A stretch of 64,000 nt of DNA. It comes from Paragonimus westermani (taxonomy: Eukaryota; Platyhelminthes; Trematoda; Plagiorchiida; Troglotrematidae). Location of the stretch: the NCBI GenBank assembly GCA_008508345.1, contig QNGE01003083.1:14611-78610 (forward strand). The letters are read 5' to 3'. Shown here one piece after another: positions 23,801-38,800 of the stretch. How positions within the stretch are numbered: the stretch's first letter is position 1; each line of letters starts with the position of its first letter. The notes under the pieces are model-generated. The model had not been told where the DNA came from, ran no database searches, and saw only the letters and a program-made list of their open reading frames with translations. A program made the position numbers and the translations under genes.

Positions 23801-26800
23801 TATAAGGGCCTCATTTGTTCACATTGTCTCGTACACCGTTTTCCTTAATCACAGATGTTTTGTGCTGTGCATCAAGTTCACCCACAGAAGCTTCTTTACC
23901 CGATTGGGCTGTTGGGCGTCCGCACGGTCAGTCAATACACCAGGGTGTTATTGAGAACTTAAAGTCATCCATTAAAGATCCTGTGCACACCTCTGTGCAC
24001 TCATTTGATACGACCGACAATGCTGTGTCATCAGATCACAGATCTACTTCCTCTCAGCCTAATCCGGTTCCATATGCAGATGAGGCCCCGCCGACTGACG
24101 AGCGCTTGTTAGTTGCTGCTGTGGGATTCGAGACAGGCGCGAACATGATGAATTCTACACCGGGAGAAGAGGCTGTTGTTATGGACGATGAAAATATCCG
24201 AGAAGAGGACGATTGTGATGACGATCTATACGAAATTTCTGAGGAGAGCGACAGCGAACAATCTATTTGTTTGGATGACTATTGGATGACACCTACAGAG
24301 ATAGCTACACACGTGGAGACTTTGGGTTTAGCTGGAGTTCAAGCTGAGTATAACGCAGTTGTACGGGTCAAAAGTGAAGACCCACGCAGCGCGTTCAAGT
24401 AAGTTGGCATCCTTTTAATGCTTTTCACGTTTCATTTTTTTCACGACTGCTCATACAGTTACTTGCATTCAACTAAACTTGGCGTGGAATGCATCGTGTT
24501 CTACCGAATTTGTGCCGCTCGCGGATTTGAAGGCATTATGCCGTAGGCTTTGTCCGGTCGTTTTATGCTGATCTTCCATTAGTCACATTCATGGTCTCTT
24601 CTGAATTACACTGATATCACTCACAATCTGTACGGTTACAGATTCCAGTCGTGGCTACTTGGGATGCATTTACCTGTGTTTGGACAGTTTGGCCGTGTGT
24701 GTGCTGTCATGTATGACCTGTTGTGTTTTGCACAAGGTGAAACATTTTCCAATGTGGAAACTGCTTAGTTGGTGCAACAGCCGTATCCTGCGGTTGGTTT
24801 AAAATACCTACAATCAAAGTACGTTTCAGATGGCAGTCAGCTGTTGTTTGGTATGTAGGGATGTATCAGTAAAATGGCAGGTTGACGAACGTTTCGTCCA
24901 GCCCATTCAAGTCAGCTCTTGCAATTACCTCTTGCCGACTCGAGTAACATCCTTCTGTTTTGATACGCCGGGCTTGTGCGTCAGCATTTGAAAGAACAGT
25001 CGATACGTGTCAACTGATAAGTGTCTTTCTCGTCTCGTTCGATTGGAGTGCGACGAAGCGATAAGCACTATAAAGCGACTCCGTGTAGGATGTAGACTGA
25101 ACTTCATTTGGTCTTAGGCTTCTTTCTTCAGTGTGTGTGATATTTCCCGCGACCTGCTAATCCATACGTGGTCTTTCCAACACTAGACAGACAACTAACA
25201 TAACCAGGACCCGAACGCCCTTTTGCCACTGACCTATCGGGAGCTTTTACTTTCCCAGGTACACAAACTTCGGCCCTTCAAGTTCTTATGATCAACGTGA
25301 TTGTGAGTTTCCTTTCTTCTCTTTCCAGCTGGATGTATTCACGACACAGCTTAAACCCGAACGGATATAAAGCGTCTTGTCTTAACATTGCCGCTATGTG
25401 CCGATGCACTTGTAATAGTTACCAGCCCATGTGGTGCTGGTAGAGTGCTGTGAACGCTATGATGACGTACACTTTATATCCAGTTTCCGTCGGCGAAAGA
25501 AATTTGGATTTATATTTATCTGGACGGCCGTTTGAGATTACCTTTTTGCGATAAGTTGACTTCGACAGCACAGTGTCTAAACTTCAACGGTTTTGTAACT
25601 ATTATGGAAAGGAAATCTTATCGATCGTCGCGAAGATAGAACGGGAAGTTGGAAGAATGTGTTTTTTGACGTCGCTACCTTCCTTTGACGATGATTATAA
25701 TGGGGAGACCATCGTCACCTGGTTTCCACAGCGGGGAAAAAATTCATTCCGTTGATCGGCATTTTTATGGCTGTGTAATAGCTGATTTTCCAACCGCAGG
25801 TTATACATGTATTTTCTTATAGTTCATACTTAACACATAAAAAACAAGGAGTGGCAAACGTGCCACAAGATGAGAAAAACCATTGTGTAAGGTGAGGGAA
25901 GAAACGAATGTGGAGGGATAGAGATAAGAAAATCACAGCGATGCGCACGAAGACTCGCAACGCTAGTGCCATTGACTTCTGTTCATCATCATATTTGACA
26001 GCGCCATCAACTAAACGTGTTCATTGTGCTTTTGGCCCCAGCCAGACAGTCGGGGGCTCCCTACTGAAGCAATCTTCAGATTGAGTTTCTTCATACCCCG
26101 AACACAAATCATACTGATCACCGCGCTGCAGCTCCCAGCCTAACCCACCACTCGCAAACAAGACACGGTGTGGCAGGCGGTGAGTTAGCATTTGTAAGAT
26201 GTGACTGAGCCAACGAGGCCTGTGAGACGAGATCAATACAATTGAGGGTCGACAAATTTCATCCGTATCAAAGATACGTTGGCGAACTTCGCCATTGCTG
26301 ACACGGTGCTCTCATCACATGCCGCTAATGCTTTGGAGACACCAATGTTCGGAAATGGATACAGTGTGAACACCCTCCGCACGATCGGACGAGGTTTCCG
26401 AGCCGTACAGTGCGACTGCCCTTACAGTTGTACAACGCACTACAGAGAGACCTTTCAGTTAAAATTCTATGTTCCTCGTTCACGTTTGCTCTCACTGTGT
26501 TTTTGATGTCAACGACAAGGTATCTATCCCCACCCGAGATGTATTTACTATTTTTCGTGCTGCTGCGCGTTCGGACACGTTGGATGCTCATTCCAAGTGA
26601 ACCTACTTGGTTGTGTCCTTGTCAAACAGACACGAATCACAACCTAGTCGATGTTTCAGAATCATCCGTGGTTCACGTAGACACTGGCCAAGGTCAGCGT
26701 AACGGCATTACACTGCTACACCGGGGAGGATCGCGATTCTTTTTTCACGTCCTTATTATAAAATCCAATTCAGTCGCTTGAAGTTCGTTGACCTTACCCT

Positions 26801-29800
26801 CTTTCTCATCAACTCTTCTACCCCATTATAAATCGCACCATTCATCCCACTTTTAACATAGCACAAACTGACCACTTTCCTGCAATGTGAATTTCTCGAA
26901 ACCATGTTTGCTACCTGTTTTCTCGTTTAACTTTGTACAGCTCAGGTTGCTCTGAATTCGGTACTACTTTTCCTACGTTGTTTCCATGTCTATTTCCAGT
27001 TCTGTTATTCAATCAGAGGGCTAAAAAAGGTTTCCTAACTCTCATAATTCGATCTTTTTTGCGGACTCGTTCTGTTGTAGACATGTGCAAAATCGTGAGA
27101 AGAATCGCTATTGCGATGTATTCTGCTTCGAAGACAGCCGCGTACATTTGCGGCCTTTGTCACCGCAGATCACCTGCTCGTCCAAAAAGATTCCTAAAGC
27201 CACGACGTCCCCAAGTGCTGGCACGTTGCATCGAACATTGTCCGCACCAACAGCAGCCAAAGACCTCGTACAAAACTATATTCACGCAAACTGGGTTGAT
27301 GGCTATCGGCAAAAAAACGCGTTTATTTGTACTCAAGGTAAGTTTGTGCTGGTCACATTAGAAAATCCGTGTGTATGTTGTTCGCCGGTATATGATAAAA
27401 CTGACGGACGCCTCTTAGATTTGTGAATGGTGGAAAGACACATTATAAATGCTTCATTCGATTTCCATAGGGAAAATCAGATCCATACTCGGCGATAATA
27501 CCGATAACCCGTAACCTATTCTTTGGTGCACAAACTGAGTGAGGGGAAATACCGTAGTGTTCCAAAAAGGTGGCTTTAGAGGTTTCCTGATGGACCTGTC
27601 AATACAGATATTATATTTGTGAAGTCAAAGAAGACCTAACAGCGCAGAATGTTGATTCCGATTAGATTTGAACTGGAGCGGAGAGCAGAATGCTCAGACG
27701 TGACAAGTGCTCTACTGGCTGATTCACTCATAAATTGCATCCATCTCACTGTAGCCTGTAGTCACTTGTTCACTGGTGTTCGTAGATTCTAGCATGAATC
27801 GCTTGAGAAACGTTGATGAGGCAGTCACTCACCCGGGTCATTTGGTGGATTCCATATGACGAACTGGAATGGTTGGGTGACTGAGTCCAAACGTGCAAGT
27901 TCTCTACTGGCCAATCACTTGCCGGATCTAGGCATACTATTCATGTCGCTGGTTCCTGTCCAACTGAAGTCAAACTTCTTCACTGTTCAGTCTCTTTTAA
28001 ATTAGTAAATCTTGTAACCTGCCTGTCATTAACGTTGTACCATCGACGTTACATTAGGCACGATCAGATGTTCATAGCCAAGCCCTCAATAACGTTCGCT
28101 TGCGAATACGAAAGCTGCTGTCAAATGTGGGTGTTGTTCAACCAAATCCCCAACTATTCCTAAGTAGACTTGTGACTTTCCTAGACTTAGGTTCTGGAAG
28201 TTATTGAATTTTGAGTTGAGTAGCTTGCGAATCCTGCTTAAATGCGCCACACCTTAACTGAAATGGCAGGCTACTTATACAATTAATTAATGCAGGTTTT
28301 GGGATACCTGACTTTTTTACTTTCCTGAATCACGTTTACAACTCTATTGTAAACTGAAGAACTGGAGACATGTAACTGCAAGACAATAAACCCTAATATG
28401 TCATTGTTGCCTCCATGTCCGTGTTTATCTGTTCGTGTATATCGTTCGCATTTTGGCGACAACTATCTCTGCACACATAGTTCGTCTTTGTTTCCCAATT
28501 GGCTGGATTTTGTCCTTGATCTGGTTCTGCACCTGCCGCATCACCGTGTCCCCAGTCACACACGCTGTATACGAGATAGCTTCTGATCGACGTGGCTTTT
28601 ATTGATCGGTTGATCTACCTGCACATGGTAACACATGCAAACACGTCCACAGAATGCATTATTTACTACCGATTGGACAAAGTTGTGCGTTTTGCAACCG
28701 AACGTTGTTGTAGTATTTTCAAATTAGCAAATCGTTTTTCTAGAGTGACCCCAATTAAAGTATTCGGTGGGTTCTAGCCTTTGCATGTAGGGCTGTGACT
28801 TCGCACATTGTGGTGTTCTTCCGATTTTTCTGAAATCTGGGAGGAAGTTGCAGGTGCTTATGTTCTCAACTCTCCCGATTGGATTCCACCAATGGAATTA
28901 TCAGTCAATATTTTGATAGGTGTTTTTTATCGTAATTTACGCACTGTTTCTTTCTTCCCAATGAGATAGATGTTGACTCTGATCATAAGTACTAAAGTGC
29001 AGTTCACTTTGAAACTCTTACCTTTGCACATTTTCGACGGGCGTGTACGTCACAGAGGTGTCCCACTTATCGTCACTTTGTCATGCTATTGCTCTTGTAT
29101 AAAGCTCAAAGTTGCCCGATCATCTCGATACCCATTAAGTCTCCATTTACCTCGGACAGTAACCAAAGCGGCAGTGTTCACTAGCCTGGTTTCGCTAACT
29201 TCTCTTAGCACAATAATCGATGTATGCATCATGTTGGATTATCCATCTGTTTCTGATTCGACATTTTTCTCAGTCGTTTTGGTCATCTGTTCAGGTATTG
29301 TCCCCTTCCCAGATCTGCAGGCTTTATTCTGTGGATATGTATCGGATCCATTGTTCTCGCTTCGACTGCTCACTGTTGTTTTGATGTCTCATCAATGGGA
29401 AGATTGCTAGTGTGACGGACCGTTAATATTTTTTTGGTTGTCCATCCTATCTCCGTTTTTTCAAAAGGTCCACTGCCTGAAACTGTGGGCGACTTTTGGC
29501 AAATGATGTGGGACTATTGCGTACCGATAGTAGTGATGATTACCAAGTGAGTTTTGCGGCACTGGCTTCCTACTGTTTTTCTATTTTGTATTGGGCTTAA
29601 TCTTTGTTTGGTTGTCTGTTTGTATGGTCATTTAATGTGGCTAAGTTGCTGTTCCTCTTTATGTTTTGTGTGTGAAAATGTGGTTTCAGATGGACGCTGA
29701 TCGAATGCACGTAGGGTGATTGTCTCCTGAGACTGTACCATTGTTCATGTGTGTATTAGCCCAGTATGCCACTTCGTATATTGAATTAACGAGCCAGCTA

Positions 29801-32800
29801 GACTTGTCGGTTGCTGAGACGATTAACGTAGTCCACAAATAGGCTGTTTCTTGAGGTACAGCGGCAAAGTTCATTGCTAATCGTTGGTCTTATTGGCTGT
29901 TGGTCGTGCTGCCTAGTTGCATTTGTATGTTCGTTGATTCCACTTTTTCCTTTCAAGCCTGTTATGTTCCCATGAGGGGTTTTGCAGACATAGTTCGCTC
30001 TGAGTGAACGTTTCAGCTAGGACTGAGGCGACTGACGATTGAAAAACTGATTTTCCATCGGAAATCGGTGAGCCTATTTTGTCTTATCCGAAACCACCCT
30101 AACTTTGTCCGATGTTTCTGGATTACTATGTATACAGAATCTTTGAAGCAGATCGCGTCAAGTGTTTCCCTTATTGGCCAGAATCTGCACAGAAGAAGCT
30201 TCGATTTGCATATGGACATCCTGGTGCAATCCCTTGTCAGTCGGACGCGAATGATTCTCTGTTCGATACTGTTGTTGTCATTCCTAACTTCGAAGTTGAA
30301 AATTTAGAATGTCAAGTGGAGGAACATTTTACATGCAGCACCCTGCGTTTGACAAACTTGCAGGTTGGTTTGGGCGAACTTGTGTAGCTTTTGGAGTAGC
30401 ATTTTCTTCCGTTAGTTTACTGTATGTGCTTACCGGCTAGCCGTTGTTCTGGGTACATTACTGTATCTGAACAAATTTTCCGACAGTAGCGCAGGTGTTC
30501 TTGTGATATTCAATCCAACATGCAGTACCTCCACACATTAACCTAATTTTTCGAAACAAGGTGGATTAAGATTGGTCTGGATGTTATTTAAACTGTGCAC
30601 TTTGTGGGTTTGCTTGAGTCATTCGAAAATGACAATTTTGCAGGGCTACATCGGAATGTGTTGTAAGTCCAACATCTCCATTACCGTGGTAAACGTTTGC
30701 TAAGGCAAATTTCGGTCACGTGCTTACGTAAATAGGGTGTGCTAATGAAAACATAACTCGTCTGTGCTTCTTTGCTTTACTTTCTCGTGACTGGTGTAAA
30801 TCATCAATCCGCAACACACGAACTCTCTGTTAAACGAGCGCCCGTCCACACACTCATGAAGCAATGCCAGTGATTGATAGCCAAATGGTTGGTAGCCATT
30901 TGGCGAGAAAGAGGATTGTTGCTGGCACCATCAACAAGTTATTAGTAGTTGATATTGTTGCTTAATTACAACACAACTTGGGAAATTTTCTTAGTGTTTA
31001 TAGAAAGACAGAAAGAATCGAACTTTACTAATGAAAACCCCATATCTCAAATGGGCAATGAAAACCAGTGTTAGCGTCATCAGCATCAGTGAGAACCACT
31101 GATATAGTGCCATGTCAACGCCGTAAACGACTTATCGAGTTTTAAGCAGGAGTAAAACGGGTTATGACTTCCACCACCCCTTACTTTACAAGTGATTCAT
31201 TGAAATATAGACCACATTCACGCCACGGAATACCACAGGCCTTCATAACCCCGGACATCTTCAGCTGAAAGCCAGTGGGCTACGAGAACCTCCGCCCGTC
31301 AGAAGTTCGAGTGGGTGGTTCGGTTTCTCCTTCACACTGTTACGACACGGATCAGCACTAAATTATTGTCCACCGGTATTCCTTAGTCATCCGTTTTTGC
31401 GATTAAAATTTGCGCTTGGGAAAGCTCGCCGCGCCCATCGAGACACTGGAATGATAGCTCTTTCAGACGGTGGAACTTTCAGTGCCGCAGTGTTCAGCTG
31501 GAAGAATGCCTTCGTTACTCTCAGCAATATTTTCTGTATAGGTGAAGCGGTCAACTATCTTGAACGAATTGTTTGAAAGAAACACGATCCAAACATTGTC
31601 GTAACGTCACGGATAACTTCCCTTGATCCCATCTTCCGTGTCGTAATTATCGTCGCTCTTGAGTAAATGACTAAGGGTGACCAACAAGCCGATACAACCA
31701 GACCTCGAAACGTTTGGGTTGGAGATTGTGCACCTGTTTGAAAAACAAATGGTACTCATCCTGCTCACCTATTTCAGGGTTTGTGTCCCTACCATTAGAC
31801 CTCACAGTAATCCTTAAATTCTTTTCGGCAATTGTATGTGCAATGAAGTTCGATTTACTCATAAACCTTGTTGATTGTACGACCGATAGCTTTCTTTTAA
31901 TTGGCCGGAATAATGCCCGTTTCTTGTCCGTATGGTGATTTCGTGTGCCATGTGATAACCCACTTAAATTGTTAATTTCTGTCATTCTAGAATAAACAAC
32001 ATCGGTTAGTGAAACACTACGCTTATTCTTCTTGGCCCGATCATGGTGTCCCACACACCACCGAGGGCTTACAAAAGCTCCTTATGACCGCACGAACCTC
32101 TTACATGATTGCGATTAAAAAGCTCGGCTATACAACCTACATGGATCAAGAGGTTCCGCCGCCTCCGATTGTTGTCCACTGTAGCGCTGGAATTGGCCGC
32201 ACGGGTGAGATTTTCTTATCGTTAATACTGACATACATACATGCATCTGTGCAGGGTGTGATTAGGTGACAGTAATTGAACAGCTGGTGATTCGTCACAA
32301 TAGTTATATAGACTATTTCTGAAGCATGATATAAAACTGTCAGATAATATAACTTACGGGGACCCCAATCATCAAGTAAGTTTTGAACCACGACATCCTG
32401 GAATGTTGCATAGTGCATCTGACACGAAAGACCACATTTGGTTAGAACATCCTTCGATTTCACCCTGTAGGCCCTATTGATTGGGAATCTCTTCGCGATT
32501 TTTTCCACCCCTTCAATGGTCTCGATGACTAATACTCAGTGTGATAAACATTCAGATGACAAGCTGTACACTTCTTCACCTCACTTCATCCGGGCTACTG
32601 GCCGAAGTCGACGATGACTGAACACGACAATTGTGTTCATATCTCCGTCAACAATTAGTCACGTTCCCAAACCAGAAAACCAGGTGGAACGTACATGGCC
32701 ATGAATGCATAATCATGAGTACTGGTAGCACATACCTTCGCAATGCTCAGCGATATCTCACTAACATTGGATGCTAACGCGATGGCACTCCACTTGCAAT

Positions 32801-35800
32801 AACGAAAGTAGTTGTGCGAAAGTGCATGTCGTAAAGAGCGGCGCGGCCACTCGTTTTATTCAGCGTAGGCTTTTTGCATTCGCGGGAGAGGCCAAGTGAA
32901 CAATGCCATCCACATTCCATTGACAGTTAGCCTGATGGTGTGAAGAAACCCTACACTTTTCATAGGATGTCGTCCATAATTGTTGATGTGGCAAGGAGGT
33001 CGCACATCTCCGACGAACATCACTGAATTCCCTGACCCTCAAGAAAGTCGCTATGAGCTTCCAGTATCTATAAAACTTGCAAATAATGATCTTGGTGGAC
33101 TCTTGTGTTCCTGTAGGACTCCTTTGCCAAAGGTACAACACGGTCAAACCTTTAAGTTTTAGACGTACAGCAATCGGCGGTTACTTATAAGTGTCCCCAT
33201 CTCATAGTGGAAATGTGATCAGTGCATGCGCGACTATGTCGGGCTCGTTTCTGTTCTTTGCCAACCCCCTTTTCCATCGGTTTGCTGACCCCATGTAATG
33301 CCATCTGTTACAAGTTAGAACCACGTTAAACTGCGAGCCCTGACACGTAGTCGACCCAGAGTAGAATGAGAACACGAGACGACAATAGCTCGTAGGTTTA
33401 TCGAATACAGGTGAATGATATCATAATAATGATGGGACATAGATAAGACAAGCAGTCACCCAAACGATTGTGTGGATAGCGTGATTGGATTGTTCGGGGC
33501 CTGGGTGAGAGAGAGAGAGAGAGAGATACACAGGCGTGCACAGGTAGACAGGTGACGTGCGGACGACGGTAGGCGCGGATGCCACACCATACCAGTGAGC
33601 AACTTGGAAGCACTGACGACAAAAATGATGCATGTTTGGTGGTTCGATGTTCTTCGGTTCCTCTTTTCTCGTTTCTGAAAACGAGAATAACTGTTACCTA
33701 GCATCAGTCATGGGGTACCTCTTCTAGACCTCTCAAACGATCCTTAGCAGTTTTGTCAGTCGAGGCACTGACTTTTCATCGTCACCTTTTAGAAGAATAA
33801 CCAGGAGATCTGATTCGTGAACTTTACTGTGCTTCCACTTGAGCTCCAGAGCCCTCTATATTGCTGATAAAGGGCTGTAGTCTTCCGATTATTTGAGTCA
33901 TCCAATTCAGACCGGCTGGAGTTATTTGTGAATACTTTAGCCAACGTTATCTAGCTAAACATTATCTAACTGACACTGAGGTGGTTGATGGCTGGCACAA
34001 TCGAAACTCATAAGAAACACCCACCTGCTCTTCAGAAACACAAATGCCGTTCACTTTTTTAAGCGAAGTGGCGCTCAAACTTCGTACAATGATTGCTTGC
34101 ACAGTGATTGTTTAAGGTTTCCCCCGTTCTTGTATTCGGAGGTCTGAGGAATTGAGAGATGCATCTACAGAAGAGTTCTCGGTGTAACATCCGATTTCGT
34201 TACAGCAAAAATTCTCCTTCGGAACATACTTCACCATAGTAGGCCTTCAGGGTACCCTGCGATTCCCCCGTCTGTGTCCTTTATATGGTTTTATCTTATC
34301 AATGTGACGTCTAATGCTGCTTGGTAAGCCCCATCGTGTGAATGTTGATAAATTCTGTTACATTTACAAGCATGTGCCCCCTGGCAAAATGCTGGAACGA
34401 ACCGATCATCGACAACACGTTGATTATAGTCAGCATTGGTAATCTAATCTCTAATGACGGGACTCCATCGGTAATTGGTTGTTGTATGTTCGATTTGTGT
34501 CAATAGCTGTGGTCCACGGAACGATTTGGACGCTTTTGGATAACCAAAGAGACAGGTGTAGGTTATACTTGCAAATGCACTCCCTCGTGTAAAATAGTTG
34601 GTCAGGATCAGCTTGCAGCAGTTACCCCCTCACACCTGACATGAAAATGTTCACGGCTCTCGATTCGTTAGGCATTTACGTACGCAACCTCGGTTGTAGC
34701 TGTCAGTAATCTGAGTGGCATGCTTTGACTGCCATTCATCCCACGACTTATCAGTTTTCACACGAACGCACCACTTTTATCACTGCTCTGCTTAACTATG
34801 CACTGCCTCTTGAGTACCGTGCGCTTTTTTACAAAATGTAATTAACATAGTCAGTATAACTTCGCGTTGAAAAACGTCTGTTGTTCATGGCGTGATTTTT
34901 CTACATGTACTTCTTACGAGATCGTTGAATTGGGTCACACCTTCACGGTTGTAACCGCCCGCGCGGTAGTTACTATTTTCTGATGTTGATTCGATACAAT
35001 CCTGTCTTATTCAGAAGAGACACCAACTGGCACTCTGTCACTCAAACTGACCCAATATCTTTTCCTGCTTTTTGCTTGTCGCTAAACCCAAAAACCCTAT
35101 CCTGGCTGGAGCATCAACCCTTCGACAGAGCCATATGAGCCTTCTCTTTTCGTTTACTTTTTGTACCTTCTTGGAGGGTAACGTCACAAATAACCTGAGC
35201 TTGACCATAAGTTAGTGTGACTGGGGCCACCGTTCATCGCAGCAGTGAAGTGGAATACCATAGAAGTTCCTATTCTTATGTACCACCGGAAATCGACAGA
35301 ATGTCTGAGAGTATATCGTCCCAAGTCTTTTTTGAACTTTTGCTCACAGCCTTAAAAAACAGAAGTTTTTTACGTGTTGTGTATGTCAGTTCACTGCTTC
35401 GCCCCTGATATCGCGCCTATCATTGAAACTGATTGTGAACGGCGCTTGACCATTAATCAACAAATAACATCCAAATGCTAGGTAACAGCGCGGTACATGA
35501 ACCGGGTTGACGTTTTCATACTTCTCGTTGTGCCACGATTTTCAATAACATGGCGAGAGGGGTGATTCTAAAATTGAGGCAAGTGTATTTGGTCTTACGG
35601 CATATTGATCGTTGTGTTGTTGACGTGATTGGAAACTGCCACTTGCAGTTCTTAGTGGGGAACATTTTAGTTTTAAACATCAACAACGTCTGAAGGCCTT
35701 AGATGTGCGATTGAATGCTCTGCGTTAAGAAGGAGTCTGAGGTGCTTTAACAGCTAAGTCGCTCAACGTCTGCGATAAAAAAACATCAGCTAAACGGTCA

Positions 35801-38800
35801 CATCTGCGTAGAAATACACAGGACGTGTAAGTGAAAACCTCGTTGTATTGTAAGCTGGAATTCCTATTCCTATAAACGCTTGCCGCAAGAACATGCGAAT
35901 TGTTTTAATCGAAGGATTATTGCTAAAACGACTCTGAATCTTCTCCTGGACTGACCTCAGTCTGTTAGCATCGGCTCGACGTTTTTCTCCGATCATCTGT
36001 TGAAATTGTGATCGTATTCCGTTTACACTACGAGGGAACTCGTGAACGCTTCTCTTCTTTGGGTTGCTCTACTGCTCCGTTTTAATAGTTCCAGTGAGCT
36101 CTCAGAACTGTAATATCTTATATTCGGTAGACCTTACCCCTGTTGATTTAAGTCAGGCGTTTGTCCTGAATGTCGTTTTCTGTGTATTCGACTTCCAAAT
36201 CGGGCGATTTGGCCCTTAGTTATACGGCCGCACAAGCGTATTCCTTCCCTCCCTTTTAAGCTCCCACTGTTTCCGTATCTCTCTGTCTGCTTTGTACCTG
36301 TTTGTTGGCGTGATCATCTTTTGCAGTGTTTTTCATCTACATAAGTCAGCTAGCTGTCGATGAATTTGTGTGTGTTGATTTGACTCATTTTTGGACAGAA
36401 AGCCGATCAACAGCACAATGTCTCTGTCCCATTTATTGAAGTGCCCACTTCGGAGTTCCCCCTCAGTTAGGCTCACTACTGTCTGATTGAAATGGTTCCC
36501 GTGGAAAACGAATCGATGCTCTGCAATCGCCTCAGAAACGATAGAACCAACTCTTTCAGCTCTTTTCTAAGTGGTGTACGTGTGTAAGTTGCCGTTATGA
36601 GGTTTATCGCGTTTTTCGACTTCCGGGATAGCTAACTTCAATTGTCGCAATACTCCTGAACTTTAATCACCAACGTAACTTTATCTGGTTGGTTTCATAT
36701 TCTAAGTACGATGTTAAACTCCTCCTTTCCTATAGGTTGTCGAAGATAATCGTCCCGGTTACCCCTCTGTTGGATGATCATTATAGGTTTTCCCGTATTG
36801 CTTTGCGATTTACAGATCATACGATTTGTCTCTTTCAAGGTTAATTACAACTGTTTGCATAGTCGTTTGATATAGGGAAATGGCGAACAGTCGGGCGGTC
36901 GTGATCGCGTGAGCAATGTGGCAGTTCGCCGGCGCGTATTCCGGAACGTTCGGGATGCGCGATCAATTGATCAACTAGTTACGTTGCACAGCTTGCGATG
37001 GTTAGGTCACGTGCTCCGTATGCCAGCTGAGCGTTTACCGTACCGGGCATCATATACTGAGGCCACCAACAGCTGGATGAAACCGCGTGGTTGTCAAGCA
37101 ACAACGTGGTCACGAAATTTGAACACCTTGACTGCTCCATTGAGCAAAGTGGGCAGGCATTGCCTGCCTGGCTGGGGTCCTCGTGATCACTCAAACCGCT
37201 GGTTAGAGACGCTATCCGAGATGGCGGTGTGTCGCAGTCAATGGCGTACCTGTATCCATACCATTTCTAGTTCTTCCGCCTAGTCTTCTTTAATCTTTGT
37301 TGTTGTTGTTGATGATGATGATGATGGTGGTGGTGATGATGAAGATGATTATGGGCGGTCCTTCGTGTCTCCCCGTTCGATGCTTGTTATCAGCTGTTCC
37401 TCTCGCGGTACGTTACCGTACTTCTGGTGGACAATACGGAATGTGATTGTCCGTACTATCTTTCGTTCTGGTTGCTTATTACGTTTATTCCCAAGGGACC
37501 ATATGTTATTTCATATCTAGTCACTTGTGCTGATTAGGACCCTCCTGATCTTCGTAGTACATTGATGCATATCCTCCCCCACTCTCTCTGATGTTTACCA
37601 TTTGACCGTCGGGCGTGTTTATATTTTGACATGACAAGTGGAGCTACTGTAAGATATCCGCACCGAATTTAGTACGAATGAAGTCAAACAATTTTGGGCG
37701 TCGTGTTTAGCATTTCATTGATAAACAGTTTCAGAATAACACAAAGTTATGAACAAGTTGTAATACTCTACGTTTCAACCACCTCGGGTGGCCTTTCTGA
37801 GGAATGTTGTAATCGAAATCACATTAACGAAGGTTGTGTTGTGGTTAATGACAAGTTCGTAATGCACACCTTTGTCGTTCTCTGAGCTTGTTACCGGTGC
37901 TAAATCTTTTGTAGGACGAGCCTTTCCGTCTGAATAATTTAATCCGTTTTCCCGTAACAAAAGGCATTGAACTCTTCATGAATTTATCACGGTCGCACAA
38001 ATGTAAAACAGGTTCTGACTCAAGATCATCTGACTGTTCTATTTTTTTAACAAATGCTCCCACGACCATCGTCCTATGTGGAGCCAGAACAAAACTTTTG
38101 AAGTGCTAATATTGTCTGATTCATGTACTCTCGCCGCAACGGGAAGCTTTCAAATCAAAGTTTTTCATGCTTTTATTTCACCAAGGTCTGTCATTAGAGT
38201 ATAGCCGGTTGAAGTGCAGTGCAAACGGCACAATATCCTGCTCGGTATCTCCGATCACCAAAATCCAATCTGCCTAATATGACATACTGTCACACTGGTA
38301 ATCTGCAACTGTGACTGATGCACGAAGGTGGAAATCCAAACGGATGACATAGAGATTAAACATGGCAACACCATCAAATTTTCAATATCCTTCTCGCAAC
38401 TTTAGAATGCAAAGTATTACCTGTCCTCTCCATTGAACGAGTGACATTCTCCTCGATTATCTTGATAATCTCCGTCCGTGGAACTCTAATAAGTGAAGGT
38501 TAGATACTATGTAGCTATGTGTTTTCTCCCACAATAAATGTGGCAGTTCCAACTATCCCTTGCTCTGTGCATCCGGGTGTTTTTCTTGATCGCCATCAAT
38601 ATTCTTGCTGATCGTCCGGCTAGTTGATGTTGCCTTGAATTCACTGTGAAAAGAATTGGTCCTAGTGGTATGCCTGGCTCAGTACCTTTCACTCGGTGGC
38701 TATGGCTTCCATTGTTTCCTGCGTATTGCGTTCGTTGAGCAGCGGTAGTTTCTCATCTGCACTTGCTGATTGACTGTTTTCTGTTTTTCAACATTCCATT

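Noticed and set aside
31260..31340. Another tRNA-derived SINE in a PTP intron
   Set aside because: Both promoter boxes are poor matches and no other copy in the window supports it.
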